Shown: positions 11,859 to 22,980, numbered from the stretch's first letter. The stretch is DNA of 64,000 bases from Quillaja saponaria (GCA_029379385.1 CM055617.1:17058679-17122678); one strand, 5' to 3'. Notes: generated by a model not told the origin, from the sequence alone. Numbers and translations: made by a program.

Positions 11859-12653
11859 TAATCATGATAAGGATTAAAAATATCATTCATAACATTTTGA
11901 AATTCATATGGGGCATTTTTAATCCAAATGGCATAACGTTCCATTCATAATGCCTAAAAGGAACTGTGAAAGTTGTTGTATACCTATCCTTTTTAACAAT
12001 TTGAATATGCCAATATCCTGATCTCATACCAAATTTAGAAAATACTTATACAGAGTATAGCCTATTAAGGAGATCCCTTTATTAGAGATTAGATATATTA
12101 TCCATCTTAAGGCTTTGTTTAATGGTTTATAATTTATAACAAGTCTAGGAACTCCTTCTAATTCAACAGCATTTTTAACATAAAATGCAGGACAACTTTA
12201 TGGACTATAACTTTTTCTAAATAGTCCTTTTTTAAGTAACTCTTGAATTTCTTTTTTACAAATTTTTAGATGCCTTGGCCCTATAGCAATAGGCCTAGCT
12301 TTTGTAGGAATTTGCCTTTTTATCAAAGTCTATTTCATAAGGTAATTCAATTATATGTTGCTTTCTATTCCAAAAAGCATTAGGAATCTCAGCATAGACT
12401 TGTTATTCTAATTTGTTTTAGAATTTTTTTTAATTTCTTCTTGTAATTTAGAAGATTTTAGTTATTCATCAATTCTTTTATATCCTACTTCCTCTTTTAA
12501 GGACACTAAGAATTTTTCTTTTTGCTTTATTACATCTTTTATTAGATGTATTTCATGCATCTTTGGTTCTTCAACAAAATAAAATTTAACTTGTCTTTCC
12601 TGTACCCTTGTTTCTACTCCTGATTCATCACTACTAGTTATATGAAATAACAT
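11859..12653 (-). pseudogene. Pararetrovirus reverse transcriptase N-terminal part, broken
   Basis: The minus strand shows short RT signatures in several frames, such as RLVINYKPLNKA near 12150 and GYWHIQI near 12000. These belong to the caulimovirid/gypsy RT superfamily. The open stretch at 12462-12653 is the linker between protease and RT. Stops and frameshifts interrupt it, and the second half of RT and RNase H are absent because the copy is cut at 11858/11859. Confidence 0.65.
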
Positions 12654-12655
12654 AT
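12636..12655. repeat. Left target-site duplication of RTE copy 1
   Basis: Twenty bases (AGTTATATGAAATAACATAT) recur at 15565-15584 with one mismatch. They bracket the RTE LINE exactly, and both lie in pararetrovirus sequence. Confidence 0.9.
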
Positions 12656-12757
12656 ACTCAACTCAACTAAGCCTTAAAATCCCAAACTAGTTGGGGTCGG
12701 CTATATGAATCCATTTCCTCCATTTGCATCGATCAAAGACAACATTTTCATTAATCC

Positions 12758-13123
12758 CTAGCACAGCCATATCTTTCTCGATGACTGGCCCCCATGTAAG
12801 TTTAGTCTCCCCTTTCCCCGTCTAACACCTAGCACCTGAGCCAAGTCACCTTTCTTAACTATTGTGTCCATTGGCCGATGTTGGATGTGTTCAAACCAAC
12901 ATAAACGATTCTCCCTCATTTTCTCCTCAATAGGTGCTACTTCCACCTTCTTACGAGTCTCCTCATTCCTTATTCTATCCTTTCTTGTATGTCCTGTCAT
13001 CCATTTCAACATTTTCAATTCGGCTACTCCCATCTTATGCGAATGTTGCTTCTTAACTACCCAACATTCGGTACCATACAACATAGTTGGTCTCATTGCC
13101 GACTTATAAAATTTTCTTTTCAA
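12758..13123 (-). pseudogene. RTE ORF C-terminal region
   Basis: A 121-residue open segment with the pattern LYGTECWVVKK, MLKWMTGHTRKDRIRNE and ENRLCWFEHIQHRP. This is the conserved C-terminal region after RT in RTE-like plant LINE proteins. It follows the RT segment (13136-13771) after a stop and a frameshift. Confidence 0.75.
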
Positions 13124-13135
13124 TCTATTCGGGAT

Positions 13136-13771
13136 TTAAGGATCACATAAAACTCCCAAAGCACTCCACCACTTCACCCACCCTGCCTTGATCCTATGGT
13201 TTACATCATGCTCAATTGCACCATCTTTTTGTATAAATGACCCTAAATACTTAAACACATCCTTTGTAGGGATTGTCTGACCATCTAAAATTATATCATT
13301 CGGGCTTCGTATAGTTTCACTGAAATCGTGTTCCATATATTCAATTTTTGTCCTACTTAATCTAAGGCCTTTAGATTCTAATGCGTTCCACCACATTTCT
13401 AGTTTAGAATTTAAACCTTCCCTAGTTTCATCTACCAACACGATATTATCGGCAAACAACATGCACCATGGAGCCCTATCTTGAATATTATAGGTAAGTT
13501 CATCCATGACTAAAGCAAATAAGTAAAGACTTAAGGATGAACCTTGGTGAACACCTATCGTGATAGGGAAGTCTCCAGTCATACCATCTACAGTCTGCAC
13601 CCTAGTCATTACTCCCTTATACATATCTTTAATAACTTCTACATATTTAGTTGGGACGTTCTTCTTCTCGAGTATCCACCACAAGACTTGTCTTGGAACT
13701 TTTTCATACGCCTTTTCTAAATCAATAAAGACCATGTGAAGATCCTTTTTCTTTTCTCTATATTTCTTCAT
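13136..13771 (-). pseudogene. RTE reverse transcriptase, catalytic FADN
   Basis: A 211-residue open stretch covering the RT palm and thumb: [14 protein letters not shown] (first catalytic Asp), [12 protein letters not shown], and the active-site motif [11 protein letters not shown] at about 13430-13460. The family reads FADD here; in this copy the second Asp is Asn. Copies 2 and 3 in this window keep FADD. The N-terminal fingers are missing through an internal deletion, and the frame is closed on both sides. Confidence 0.85.
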
Positions 13772-14703
13772 TAATTAAAAAAATAGCCTCCATTGTAGAT
13801 CTTCCTGGCATAAAGCCAAATTGATTCTCAGAAACTAGAGTTTTATTCCTGAGCCTAATGCCTTACCATTCTTCATCCTATGCATAGCTTTTTTAACCTC
13901 CTATGCTCTAATCCAACAAACAATTCGGCGGTTTGTATCATCAAAGGTGTCATCAAGGTTTCCAAAATCACCATTAAATAAAGTATCGAAATAAGTTCGC
14001 CATCTCTCATTAATCTCGTCTTCCTTAACTAAACCTTATTAGCCTCATCCTTAATGCACTTAATACGATTTAAGTCTTTAGTTCGTCTTTCCCTTTGCTT
14101 GGCAATCCTATAAATATCCTTTTCTCCATCCTTTGTCTCTAACTTTTGATAAAGTCCTTCGCAAGCCTTGCCTTTGGTTACCCTAACCCCTTTCTTAGCA
14201 TCTTTTCTAGCTTGTCTAAAACATTTATAATTATCTTCATTTCTACATTTGTGTAATCTTTTATAACACTCTTTTTTAACTTTAATAGCTTGTTGAACTT
14301 CTTCATTCCACCATCATGTCTCCTTAGTTGGAGGTCCACGTCCTCTACTTTCTCCTAACACCTCTCTAGCCATATTTCTGATACAACTCGCCATCTTATC
14401 CCAAATCATGTTAGGCTCACCTTCCACCCTCCAAGGATCACCCTGTAACATTTTATCTTTAAAAATAGCCATCTTCCCTCCATTCAAATTCCACCATCTA
14501 TTCTTAATACACTTATTACTTCTATGCTTTTGCTTCTACCGCTTAACACCAACATCCACAACCATAAGTTTGTGCTGAGACACTAAATACTTGCCGGGTA
14601 TAACTTTACAATCCTTACAAACTACTCTATCAACCTTCCTAGTCAGAACAAAATCTATTTGGCTCTTATTCGGCCCACTACCAAAGATGACTAAGTGTGA
14701 CTC

Positions 14704-15393
14704 TTATTTCTTAAAAAACGTGTTAGCTAAAATCAAGTCATACGCAACTGCAAAATCTAAAATAGAACCCTCATTCATAACTCTATAACCATATCCTCCA
14801 TGGACGCTCTCAAAACCCTCGTTAGTATTTCCTACATGACCGTTCAAATCAGCACCAATAAACAGTTTCTCACCTAACGGTACCCCTTGGACTATCTCCT
14901 CTAAATCATCCCAAAAAGCCTTTTTAGTAGATTCTTCCAATTCTATTTGTGGAGCATAGGCGCTAATGAGATTAAAGGCCTCCTCGTCTATCATCAACTT
15001 CACTAAAATTATTCTATTACTCTTCCTCTTGATTTCAATAACCTTATCCTTTAAATTTCCATCTATAATAATCGCCACTTCATTCCTATTTCTAGTCTTA
15101 CCGATATACCACATCTTGAATCTTGTTCTCTCTATCTCTCTAGCCTTTTCTCCTACCCACTTAGTTTCTTGCAAACAAGAAATATTAATCCTCCTTCTAC
15201 TCATAGTATCTACAAGCTCTCTCAATTTACCAGTAAGAGTCCCTATGTTCCAAGTAGCTATTCGAATCTTATCATGGACTAGCTTCTTTACCTGCACCCG
15301 CCCTCGATGCAAGAACCCTTGCTCATTTTGCACCACATCTAGGCGCCGATGTGCCGCGCCACTAAGGATGTGATAACCCAACCCTTTGCTCAT
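14704..15393 (-). pseudogene. RTE endonuclease (APE-type) domain
   Basis: A 229-residue open stretch with endonuclease-exonuclease-phosphatase motifs in order: IATWNIGTL (Asn), CLQETKW (catalytic Glu), SAYAPQ, and FIGADLNGHVG (Asp/Asn). It runs to an LDFAVAYDLILANT segment and ends before the SDH-type histidine motif. The endonuclease nicks target DNA for target-primed reverse transcription. The rest of the ORF is separated by stops. Confidence 0.8.
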
Positions 15394-15564
15394 TTCTCAC
15401 TACACTCGGGATCCGATGCAACGCATCGCTAAGAGGGTTATGCCCCAACGAATATTTGGTAGGATTCATCGTCATAAGGTTTGATTAGTTTTACGCTGGC
15501 CGTCAACCTATCACAACCCTATTCCTTTATCCGGGCTTGGGACCGACAGAGTAATCTCTAGGGG

Positions 15565-15584
15565 AGTTATAGGAAATAACATAT
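15565..15584. repeat. Right target-site duplication of RTE copy 1
   Basis: Matches 12636-12655 at 19 of 20 positions. Pararetrovirus sequence resumes directly after it. Confidence 0.9.
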
Positions 15585-15589
15585 GTAAA

Positions 15590-15960
15590 AAGTTTATCCT
15601 AAGATTACTCCCTGAGTTAATCCTTTAACTAGAGCAAAGGGAAGTGGAAAACAAACTTTATTGTTACAATAGTTGGGTAGTTTTTTTGATAATATTTGAA
15701 GGTACCAACCCTTCATTTGTACAATTTAAATCTGCTCTTGAGTCAATTAGGATGATGGATTGAAAACTAAACTCAGAATTTACTATAATGGTTATTTTAG
15801 TAAATCATTTTTGGGCTACTATTCTTTCTATAGCATAAATCCATCATTCAAGATTAGTAATATGGTTTATCAATCCACTTGAGCTATTATTAGCATTTTC
15901 ATCTTCATTTTCTTCATTAACCATTAAGGCTTTTCCTTTTTCTACATCTTTTATTTTTGA
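15590..15960 (-). pseudogene. Pararetrovirus aspartic protease remnant, active-site Gly changed
   Basis: At about 15730-15755 the minus strand has an aspartic protease active site reading LIDSRAD. The family pattern is D-(S/T)-G-A, so the glycine is Arg here, consistent with a single G-to-A change in the codon. The catalytic Asp codon is 15744-15742. In family order the protease lies between the capsid region and RT. Stops follow downstream, and the copy is non-functional. Confidence 0.7.
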
Positions 15961-15971
15961 AGATTCCTATA

Positions 15972-16464
15972 TTAAATCATTGAATTGATCTTCCTCATCT
16001 TCTTCGAGAGCATTAACTCTGTGTTTAGAGTTTTTAATTCTCCTTTAATTTCAGCCTTTAGATCAGATATTGTTGGTTCACTAGTAGAATTATTAGTTTC
16101 CTTTACTATTTCTATTATATTTTTAAAAGAATAAGCATCATCCTTTACACTTCCTTTTATACTATGATGATTGGTATTTCTAGAAGACATTTGCATATAA
16201 TTCTCTAATTGTATTCTTCTTTCTCCAGGATCATTAAATTTGTCTATAAGGTCTAAAATAAGACTCTTTTATAGACAGAAAATTAATACTTAGATTACTT
16301 AATCCTATTTGTTTCATAACACAGTCATCACAATCACAATTACATTCATATTTTTCTGATTTATTTTTAGGTTTTATCTCAAAATCAACTTCAAATTCAT
16401 TATCAGAAGAGTTTACTATAATATAAGCAAAAGCTTCTTTTTCATTATTAGATTCTTCTAACAA
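15972..16464 (-). pseudogene. Pararetrovirus polyprotein segment between zinc knuckle and protease
   Basis: Two open pieces (16234-16464 and 15972-16196) lie directly after the zinc knuckle. The first has a cysteine cluster (CNCDCDDC) and acidic stretches; the second is polar and charged. Their position matches the capsid-to-protease spacer of caulimovirid polyproteins. Function of this segment is not known to me. Confidence 0.5.
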
Positions 16465-16530
16465 AATTTGATATAAGGACTTTTTTTATCCTCTATTTAC
16501 ATTTAAAGCACTGATCTTTGTTTTCATCCT

Positions 16531-16572
16531 ACATTTATTTTGATAATGCCCTGGTTTTCCACACTTATAACA
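16531..16572 (-). pseudogene. CCHC zinc knuckle of pararetrovirus coat protein
   Basis: Fourteen residues read C-x2-C-x4-H-x4-C (CYKCGKPGHYQNKC). This is the nucleic-acid-binding knuckle near the C-terminus of the caulimovirid coat protein, and its spacing is intact. It lies between the coat-like region and the cysteine-rich spacer. Confidence 0.85.
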
Positions 16573-16579
16573 TATAGGA

Positions 16580-18470
16580 AGTTTTCTAAAATTAGTTTCC
16601 TTTTTTATTGGCTTTTTTTCCTGATCCCTCATTACCTATTAGGTTTATAATCTGGTCTTTAATAAATTCTAGACAATAAAACATTTTTATACCACTGAAA
16701 ATGAAATAGGTCTAGATATCTAAGATATATTAGCTACTCATGGGACCTATCTAATCTTAGTATATTAGTGCCTAAAAAATGGTTTATTATTGTATAAATT
16801 ACAATATTAACCACATCAGGCACTACATTTTCATTTTCTTATTTAATGGAATTTAATATTTGATTTTTTTGCTGTTTCAATAAAATAGAATTCCCACCAA
16901 CCTAACAATTGACCATTAAAACCACTAATTATAGATAAAGCTATTTCTCTATCCTAATTTCCATTAGATGTACATGCTACAATATACATTAGAATGTGTT
17001 TAATGGTTTCCGGATTTGGTATTCCACTAACCCATCAATATTCCACTCAACTATAGATGTTCCACCCAATTGGACTTTATCTTGAATAGCATTATCTTCA
17101 TATTGTCAGTCCGGGAAGATGGTCTTGGGTAATACATTTCTGACGAAGTTGTGGGTTTATTCTATTCTAAAGAAGTTTATTTACTTCCAATGGGGAATTA
17201 GAATCCATTTGTTGTTCTTGACTATGAACATTCACACTTTTAGTGGAGATTTCTTTCTGATAGATCTAAAGTTTGTAATCTTGTTATTAATTTATCAACA
17301 AAGTTTTTATCATTAACTTTGGTTTCTTTTTTGAATTTCAAATTAATTTCAAGAGGTAGTTTCATAATTACTGGATCAACTTAAGAATTTGAAGGAGATC
17401 TTGATGATTGGGAAAAGATTTGTTGCGACAACTTATCTGGTATAAGAAAATTTTCAATCCTAGATAATTGTTTTCCTAAGGATTGGAGATACAAATTTGT
17501 ATAATTATTTTGGTTAGATATTTCCATTAAAGCAGTTAAGTTTATCGCCTCTTTTGATAATGCAAATTAAGGACTAGCTACAATTTTTCCCTTTGATTTT
17601 TTGACTCAAAGAAGATTCAGGAGAATGGATAGCAGAAATATGCTTTCCTCTTTTAGTGAAAAAGTTTTGATACTAAGATTCTAAAGTATTAAGAAATTGA
17701 AGATTTTCAAAATCTAGCCAATTTCTTTTCTGAAATCTAAAAACCTTTTCAAGCCATTCAAAAAATCCAAATTTCTTATGGAATTTTTCTATATACTGAT
17801 TATGCATAGAAATCCAATAATTTCTTTCTTCATTACTAAAATTAGTATGAAACCATTTTTCTGTTTCAAAAACAACATACAACATTATGTCCCATCTCAG
17901 AAGGTGCAAGAGAGGTGTCTCTAGAAGTTGATTTAAGACCTTGTTCAGAAGGCTTTTCAATATGATATTGTGGATGAAAAGCTTATTCTTTAGTTCTAAT
18001 TACTCCCTCTATGATATTTTATCTGTCTTTTTCTGTTAAAGGTATAGAGGAAGTGGATAACCTTCTAGGTGGTTCACCTAAATTTATACATTTTTCCTAT
18101 CAGTAGAAAATTTAATTTCATCATCTCCACATCTATATATATATTCAATAACAAATTCTAAATTCTTATTTTCAATTTTCTTTGGAAAGGCACCTTATTC
18201 TATCTTCCAAGTTTCAGGTAATTTAACTTGATCCCAAGTAATAGTTTTTGGGACAACAATATTAGATTTGGCTATGTTTGCTATAAATAAAGTTGTTTCA
18301 CCTTTTTTAGACTCTATTCTAGCATTAGAAGGCATGGTATTCATAAATTTATAATAACTCCTATAAATAAAGATAACATTTTCTAATCCTAGCATCATAC
18401 CAAACCCATGTGATTGTATATTTAAGGTTAACAAGTGCATTATATTTTAATCAAATAAAGATCTGAAAAA
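16580..18470 (-). pseudogene. Pararetrovirus movement/coat protein region, broken
   Basis: Open pieces at 17673-17960 (rich in W, F and K; probably coat-like) and 18195-18440 (probably movement-protein side) sit upstream of the zinc knuckle, in family order. Many stops separate them. I cannot define the boundary between movement and coat parts, and the assignment rests on position more than on strong motifs. Confidence 0.45.
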
Positions 18471-18920
18471 ATTAAAATAACAACCGAAGAAAATAGGACC
18501 ATCACAAATATTAGATTCAATGCATCCTAATAAGGAGTCTAAAAATTTATCATGCCTAGTGTCTCAAAAACATTAAGGTAGAAGTATTTAATCCAGATCT
18601 AGTTACTGAATTCATTATTACTATTTTTTTTTATGATGATGCAACTTAGTTGTTACATATAATAAATAACATAAATATGGATCATTATTATTAAACATAA
18701 TTTAGTGACAAGTTTTTGATTGTCAAAACCACTATTTCTCGTAGTGTGAGATAAACAAGAGTCTCATCCTACAATGACAGGTTACCAAGCCAATCTACAT
18801 AATTTGAGTTTATTTCTTATGCTTTTTAACTACATATAACTTGACAAAATCATTCAAATATATATTTTGAAAGAGTCTTGTTACAAAAATTATGAAAGTT
18901 TGTTAGGGCCAAAATACTTA
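18471..18920. other. Possible pararetrovirus leader or flank, no gene
   Basis: AT-rich sequence between the pararetrovirus coding remnant and RTE copy 2. It could be the non-coding leader of the virus, but no Met-tRNA primer-binding site is seen on either strand here. Confidence 0.35.
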
Positions 18921-19355
18921 ACTCAACTCAACTAAGCCTTAAAATCCCAAACTAGTTGGGGTCGATTATATGAATCATTTTCCTCCATTTGCATCGATCC
19001 AAGACAACATTTTCATTAATCCCTAGCACAACCATATCTTTCTCGATGACTGCCCCCCCATGTAAATTTCGATCTCCCCTTACCCCGTCTAACACTTGGC
19101 ACCTAAACCAAGTCACCTTGCTTATAAGTCTTGTAAATTTCGATCTCCCCTTACCTCGTCCATTGGCCAACGTTGGATATGTCCAAACCAACGTAAGCGA
19201 TTCTCTCTCATTTTCTCCTCAATAGGTGCTACTTCCACATTCTTACAAATCTCCTCATTCCTCATTCTATCATTTCTTGTATGTCCTGTCATCCATCACA
19301 ACATTCTCATTACGGCTATTCCTATCTTATGCGAATGTTGATTCTTAATTGCCTA

Positions 19356-19652
19356 TCATTCATTACCATACACCATAGTTGGTCCCACTGCCGACTTATA
19401 AAATTTTCTTTTTAATTTATTCGAGATTTTAGGATCACATAAAAATCCCGAAGCACCCCGCCACTTCACCCACCCTGCCTTGATCCTATGGTTTACATCG
19501 TGCTCAATTACACTATCTTTTTGTATAAATGACCCTAAATACTTAAATACATCATTTGTTGGGATTGTCTGACCGTCTAAAATTATTTCATTCAGGCCTC
19601 CTCTAGCTTCACTGAAATCGCACTCCATATATTCAATTTTTGTCAGACTCAA
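19356..19652 (-). pseudogene. RTE copy 2 RT C-terminal segment
   Basis: A 98-residue open piece (LTKIEYMECDFSE, then [17 protein letters not shown]) following the RT palm in the RTE order. It is separated by stops from the upstream RT piece at 19836-20420. Between them, near 19750, the FADD motif is readable in another frame. Confidence 0.7.
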
Positions 19653-19835
19653 TCTAAAGTCTTTAGATTCTAATGCGTTCCTTTACATTTCTAATTTATA
19701 ATTTAAACCTTCCCTAGTTTCATCTACCAACACAATATCATCGGCAAACAACATACACCATGGAGCCCTATCTTGGATATTTTAGGTAAGTTCATCCACG
19801 ACTAAAGCAAATAAGTAAGAACTTAAGGATGAACC

Positions 19836-20420
19836 TTAGTGAACACCTATTGTGATCGGGAACTCTCCAATCATACCATCTACGGTCCGCATCCTAGTCA
19901 TTACTCTCTCATACATATCTTTAATAACTTCTACATTTTTAGTTGGGACCTTCTTCTTCTCGAGTAACCACCACAAAACTTGTCTTGACACTTTATCATA
20001 CGCTTTTTCTAAATCAATAAAGGCCATATGAATATACTTTTTCTTTTCTCTATATTTCTCCATTAATCTTCTAAGTAAAAAAATAGCATCCATTGTAGAT
20101 CTTCCGGGCATAAAGCCAAATTGATTCTCAGAAACTAGAGTCTCATTCCTAAGCCTACACTCAATCACTTTCTCCCATAGTTTCATTGTATGGCTAATAA
20201 GTTTTATTCCTCGATAATTCGAACAACTTTGAATATCTCTTTTATTCTTATAAATAGAGATCAACATACTTTTCTTCCATTCATCGAGCATTTTCTTAGT
20301 TACTAAAATCTTGTTAAAAAGATTTTTAATCCAAGTTACTCCAATATCTCCTAGGCATCTCCAAACTTTTATTGGAATATCTTCTGAACTCATTGCCTTA
20401 CCATTCTTCATCTTATACAT
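19836..20420 (-). pseudogene. RTE copy 2 reverse transcriptase
   Basis: A 194-residue open stretch with RTE RT landmarks: KMNGKAM-like start (KNGKAMSSEDIPIKVW), NYRGIKLISHTMKLWEKVIE, ENQFGFMPGRSTMDAIF and [11 protein letters not shown] with the first catalytic Asp, then ITIGVH. It includes the finger region deleted in copy 1. It ends at a stop before the FADD motif. Confidence 0.8.
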
Positions 20421-20643
20421 AGCTTATTTTAACCTCCTGTGATCTAATTCGACAAACAAATCAGTGGTTCGTATCATCAAAGGTGTCATCAAGGTTTCCA
20501 AAATTACCCCTTGACTCTCCATTAAATAAAGTATTGAAATAAGTTCGCCATCTCTCATTAATCTCGTCTTTCTTAACTAAAACTTTATCAGGCTCATCTT
20601 AAATGCACTTAATACGATTTAAGTCTTTAGTTCGTCTTTCCCT

Positions 20644-20943
20644 TTACTTGGCAATATTATAAATATCATTCTCTCCATCCTTTGTCTCTAACTTTTGGTA
20701 AAGTCCTTCGCAAGCCTTGCCTCTGGCTTCCCTAACCGCTTTCTTAGCATCATTTCTAGCTTGTCTAAAATATTTATAATTATTTTCATTTCTACACTTG
20801 TATAATCTTTTATAACACTCTTTTTTAACTTTAATAGCTTGTTGAACTTCTTCATTCCACCACCATGTCTCCTTAGTTGGAGGTCCACATCCTCTACTTT
20901 CTCCTAACACCTGTTTAGCCGTATTCCAGATACGACTCGTCAT
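20644..20943 (-). pseudogene. RTE copy 2 linker between endonuclease and RT
   Basis: A 99-residue lysine- and arginine-rich piece with ETWWWNEEVQQAIKVKKECYKRL. The WWN-E-V pattern is conserved between endonuclease and RT in this LINE family. It is bounded by stops on both sides. Confidence 0.7.
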
Positions 20944-21215
20944 CTTATCTTAAATCATATTAGGCTCACCTTCCACCCTCCAAGAATCACCTTGTAACAT
21001 TTTATCTTTAAAACGAGCTATCTTCCCTCTATTCAAATTCCACTATCTAGTCTTAATACACTTATTATTTATATGCTTTTGCTTTCGCTGCTTAACACCA
21101 ATATCCACAACCATAAGTTTGTGATGAGACACTAAACACTCGTTGGACATAACTTTACAATTCTTACAAACTGCTCTATCAAACTTCTTAGTCAGAACAA
21201 AATCTATTTGGCTCG

Positions 21216-21754
21216 CTACCAAAAGTGACTAAATGCAACTCGTTTTTTTAAAAACCTGTTAGCTAAAATCAAGTCATACGCAACTGCAAAATCTAAAATA
21301 GACTCTCCACCTTTATTCCTAACTCCATAACCATATCTTCCATGTACGCTTTCAAAACCCTCATTAGTATTTCCCACATGACCGTTCAAATCAACACCAA
21401 TAAACAATTTCTTACCTAACAGTATTCTTTGGACTATCTCCTCTAAATCATCCCAAAAAGCTTTATTAGTAAATTCTTCCAATCCTATTTGTGGAGCATA
21501 AACGATAATGATATTAAAGGCCTCCTCGTCTATCATATTATTCTATCACTTTTCTTCTTGATTTCAACAATCTCGTCCTTTAAATTTCTATCTATAATAA
21601 TCACCACTCCCTTCCTATTTCTAATATTACCGGTATACCACATCTTGAATCTTGTTCTCTCTATCTTTCTAGTCTTTTCTCCTACCCACTTAGTTTTTTG
21701 CAAACAAGCAATATTAATCATTCTTTTACTCATAGTATCTACAAGCTCTCTCAA
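21216..21754 (-). pseudogene. RTE copy 2 endonuclease remnant
   Basis: Two open pieces (21533-21754 and 21216-21536) together cover the APE-type endonuclease with LQKTKW (the catalytic Glu of QETKW is Lys here), YAPQIGLEE, and FIGVDLNGHVG. They lie in different frames. The Glu-to-Lys change by itself would inactivate the enzyme. Confidence 0.7.
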
Positions 21755-22012
21755 TTTACCAGTAAGAGTCTTTATGTTTTCAAGTAGCTATGCGAATCTT
21801 ATCTTAGACTAGCTTCTTTACCCGCACCCACCTTCGATGCAAGAACCCGTGCTCATTTTGCAACACACTTGGGCATCGATGTGACGCGCCACTAAGGATG
21901 TGATGACTTAACCCTTGCTCATTTCTCACTACACCCAAGATCCTATACAGCGCGTCGCTAAGAAGATTACGTCCCAATGAATATTTGATAAGATTCATCG
22001 TCATAAAATTTA

Positions 22013-22980
22013 ACTATAAAAAAATTTAAATTCAAATTGCTCAAAGGTTTGCAAGGCCTTACCATTTTGATCTCTTAATAGGTTCGCCTCTAAATTCTAT
22101 TTCAATACTCTATTAAAATGTCATCCATAAATCGAAATTATTATGATAAAATTATGAATTATGTAACTATGTCGTCAAGACATAAGACTAAAGAAGTTGG
22201 AAAAAAAAGAGGAAAGATGTAATATCGCTAAATTGATCTATGTGGAAAGTTTCTCGTGAATTTTTATTTAGCTACATATCAAGATGGTCCCAGTCTAAGG
22301 ATCTTTCTTCGGAATCAAATCCTAATTGTTGATGCCTATCGTGAGACAACCAGTTCATGATACCAAGACCTGTAAGAAAAATCCAATGAAAGATCAGAAT
22401 AGAACATGGAAAAATACTTACTTTTCCTCATTATACTTTCCTTATGTGCATCACATGAATAAAACAAAAGTAATATTATATGCACACTTTTTTTACACAC
22501 CAAAACACAATGATATTTTCTTTAAATTGATAGATAATTCAGATACAAATTTATCAATCACGTTTAAAGAATTTATCACTTAATTTTATGAATTTATCAT
22601 TGTGTGAGAAATGTGCATAGCATTACTCTAAAAATAATTAAGATTGAAACTAAAGGACCACTACTTTTAGCAACCATATGCATCACAATTCATAGAAAAC
22701 TTATAATCTTGAATGAAATGCGAGATATACAAAAATGAATAAACAAAGTGAAAGTGCATCTTGATTTCTCTTTTGATAAGTTGAAAGTTAAAAGAGAGTA
22801 CACTCAGGTCTACAATATAGATTGCTATCATATTTTTTTGCAGTTGGTATTCAGAGTTCTCATCTATCTTCTTGCTCACCTTAAAAGAGTTTCTATGGAG
22901 AAACATTTGAGGTGTTGCTTAGTGGGAGTCTGGCTTGGTTTGTAGGTTGAAAAAATATTTGTAATGTTTGATGCAACCTC
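22013..22980. other. No recognisable gene
   Basis: AT-rich stretch between RTE copy 2 and a copia fragment. Short open stretches exist on both strands, but none matches a family I recognise. Confidence 0.4.

Larger units (their letters stand above)
12656..15564 (-). mobile_element. RTE-clade LINE copy 1, inserted in the pararetrovirus
   Basis: A 2,909-bp non-LTR element on the minus strand with a 20-bp target-site duplication. Its 3' end, at the low coordinate, is the (TTGAGT)-type tail common to plant RTE elements. The order is endonuclease (15393-14704), linker, RT (13771-13136) and a C-terminal region (13123-12758). Compared with copy 2 it lacks about 235 bp of the RT N-terminal part (equivalent to about 20160-20395). 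Stops and frameshifts make it inactive. These proteins are often mis-annotated in plants as craniofacial development protein 2-like. Confidence 0.85.
11859..18470 (-). mobile_element. Endogenous pararetrovirus (Caulimoviridae), decayed, antisense, split by an RTE LINE
   Basis: Read on the minus strand the gene order is that of a caulimovirid genome: movement/coat-type polyprotein region (about 18440-16580), CCHC zinc knuckle (16572-16531), aspartic protease (around 15745), then RT (about 12300-11859). Similar protease and RT order occurs in gypsy, but the cysteine-rich segment after the knuckle, the absence of integrase and the RT signature favour Caulimoviridae. It is interrupted by an RTE LINE at 12656-15564 and ends at 11859 before the RT active-site YxDD and RNase H, which are missing. 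All reading frames carry stops. Genus is not assigned. Confidence 0.7.
18921..22012 (-). mobile_element. RTE-clade LINE copy 2
   Basis: About 3.1 kb on the minus strand, same family as 12656-15564 and similar along its length. It starts at the low end with the same (TTGAGT)-type 3' tail. It lacks about 100 bp of the 5' end present in copy 1 but keeps the RT N-terminal segment that copy 1 has lost. It carries the intact RT motif FADD near 19746-19757. A 26-bp phrase (GTAAATTTCGATCTCCCCTT and following) is duplicated at about 19062 and 19133. Frames are broken; no convincing target-site duplication was found. Confidence 0.8.

Noticed and set aside
14966..15373. A 135-residue open stretch on the plus strand.
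   Set aside because: It is the shadow of the RTE endonuclease on the opposite strand.
22326..22583. An 85-residue open stretch on the plus strand.
   Set aside because: No recognisable domain; composition follows the AT-rich background.
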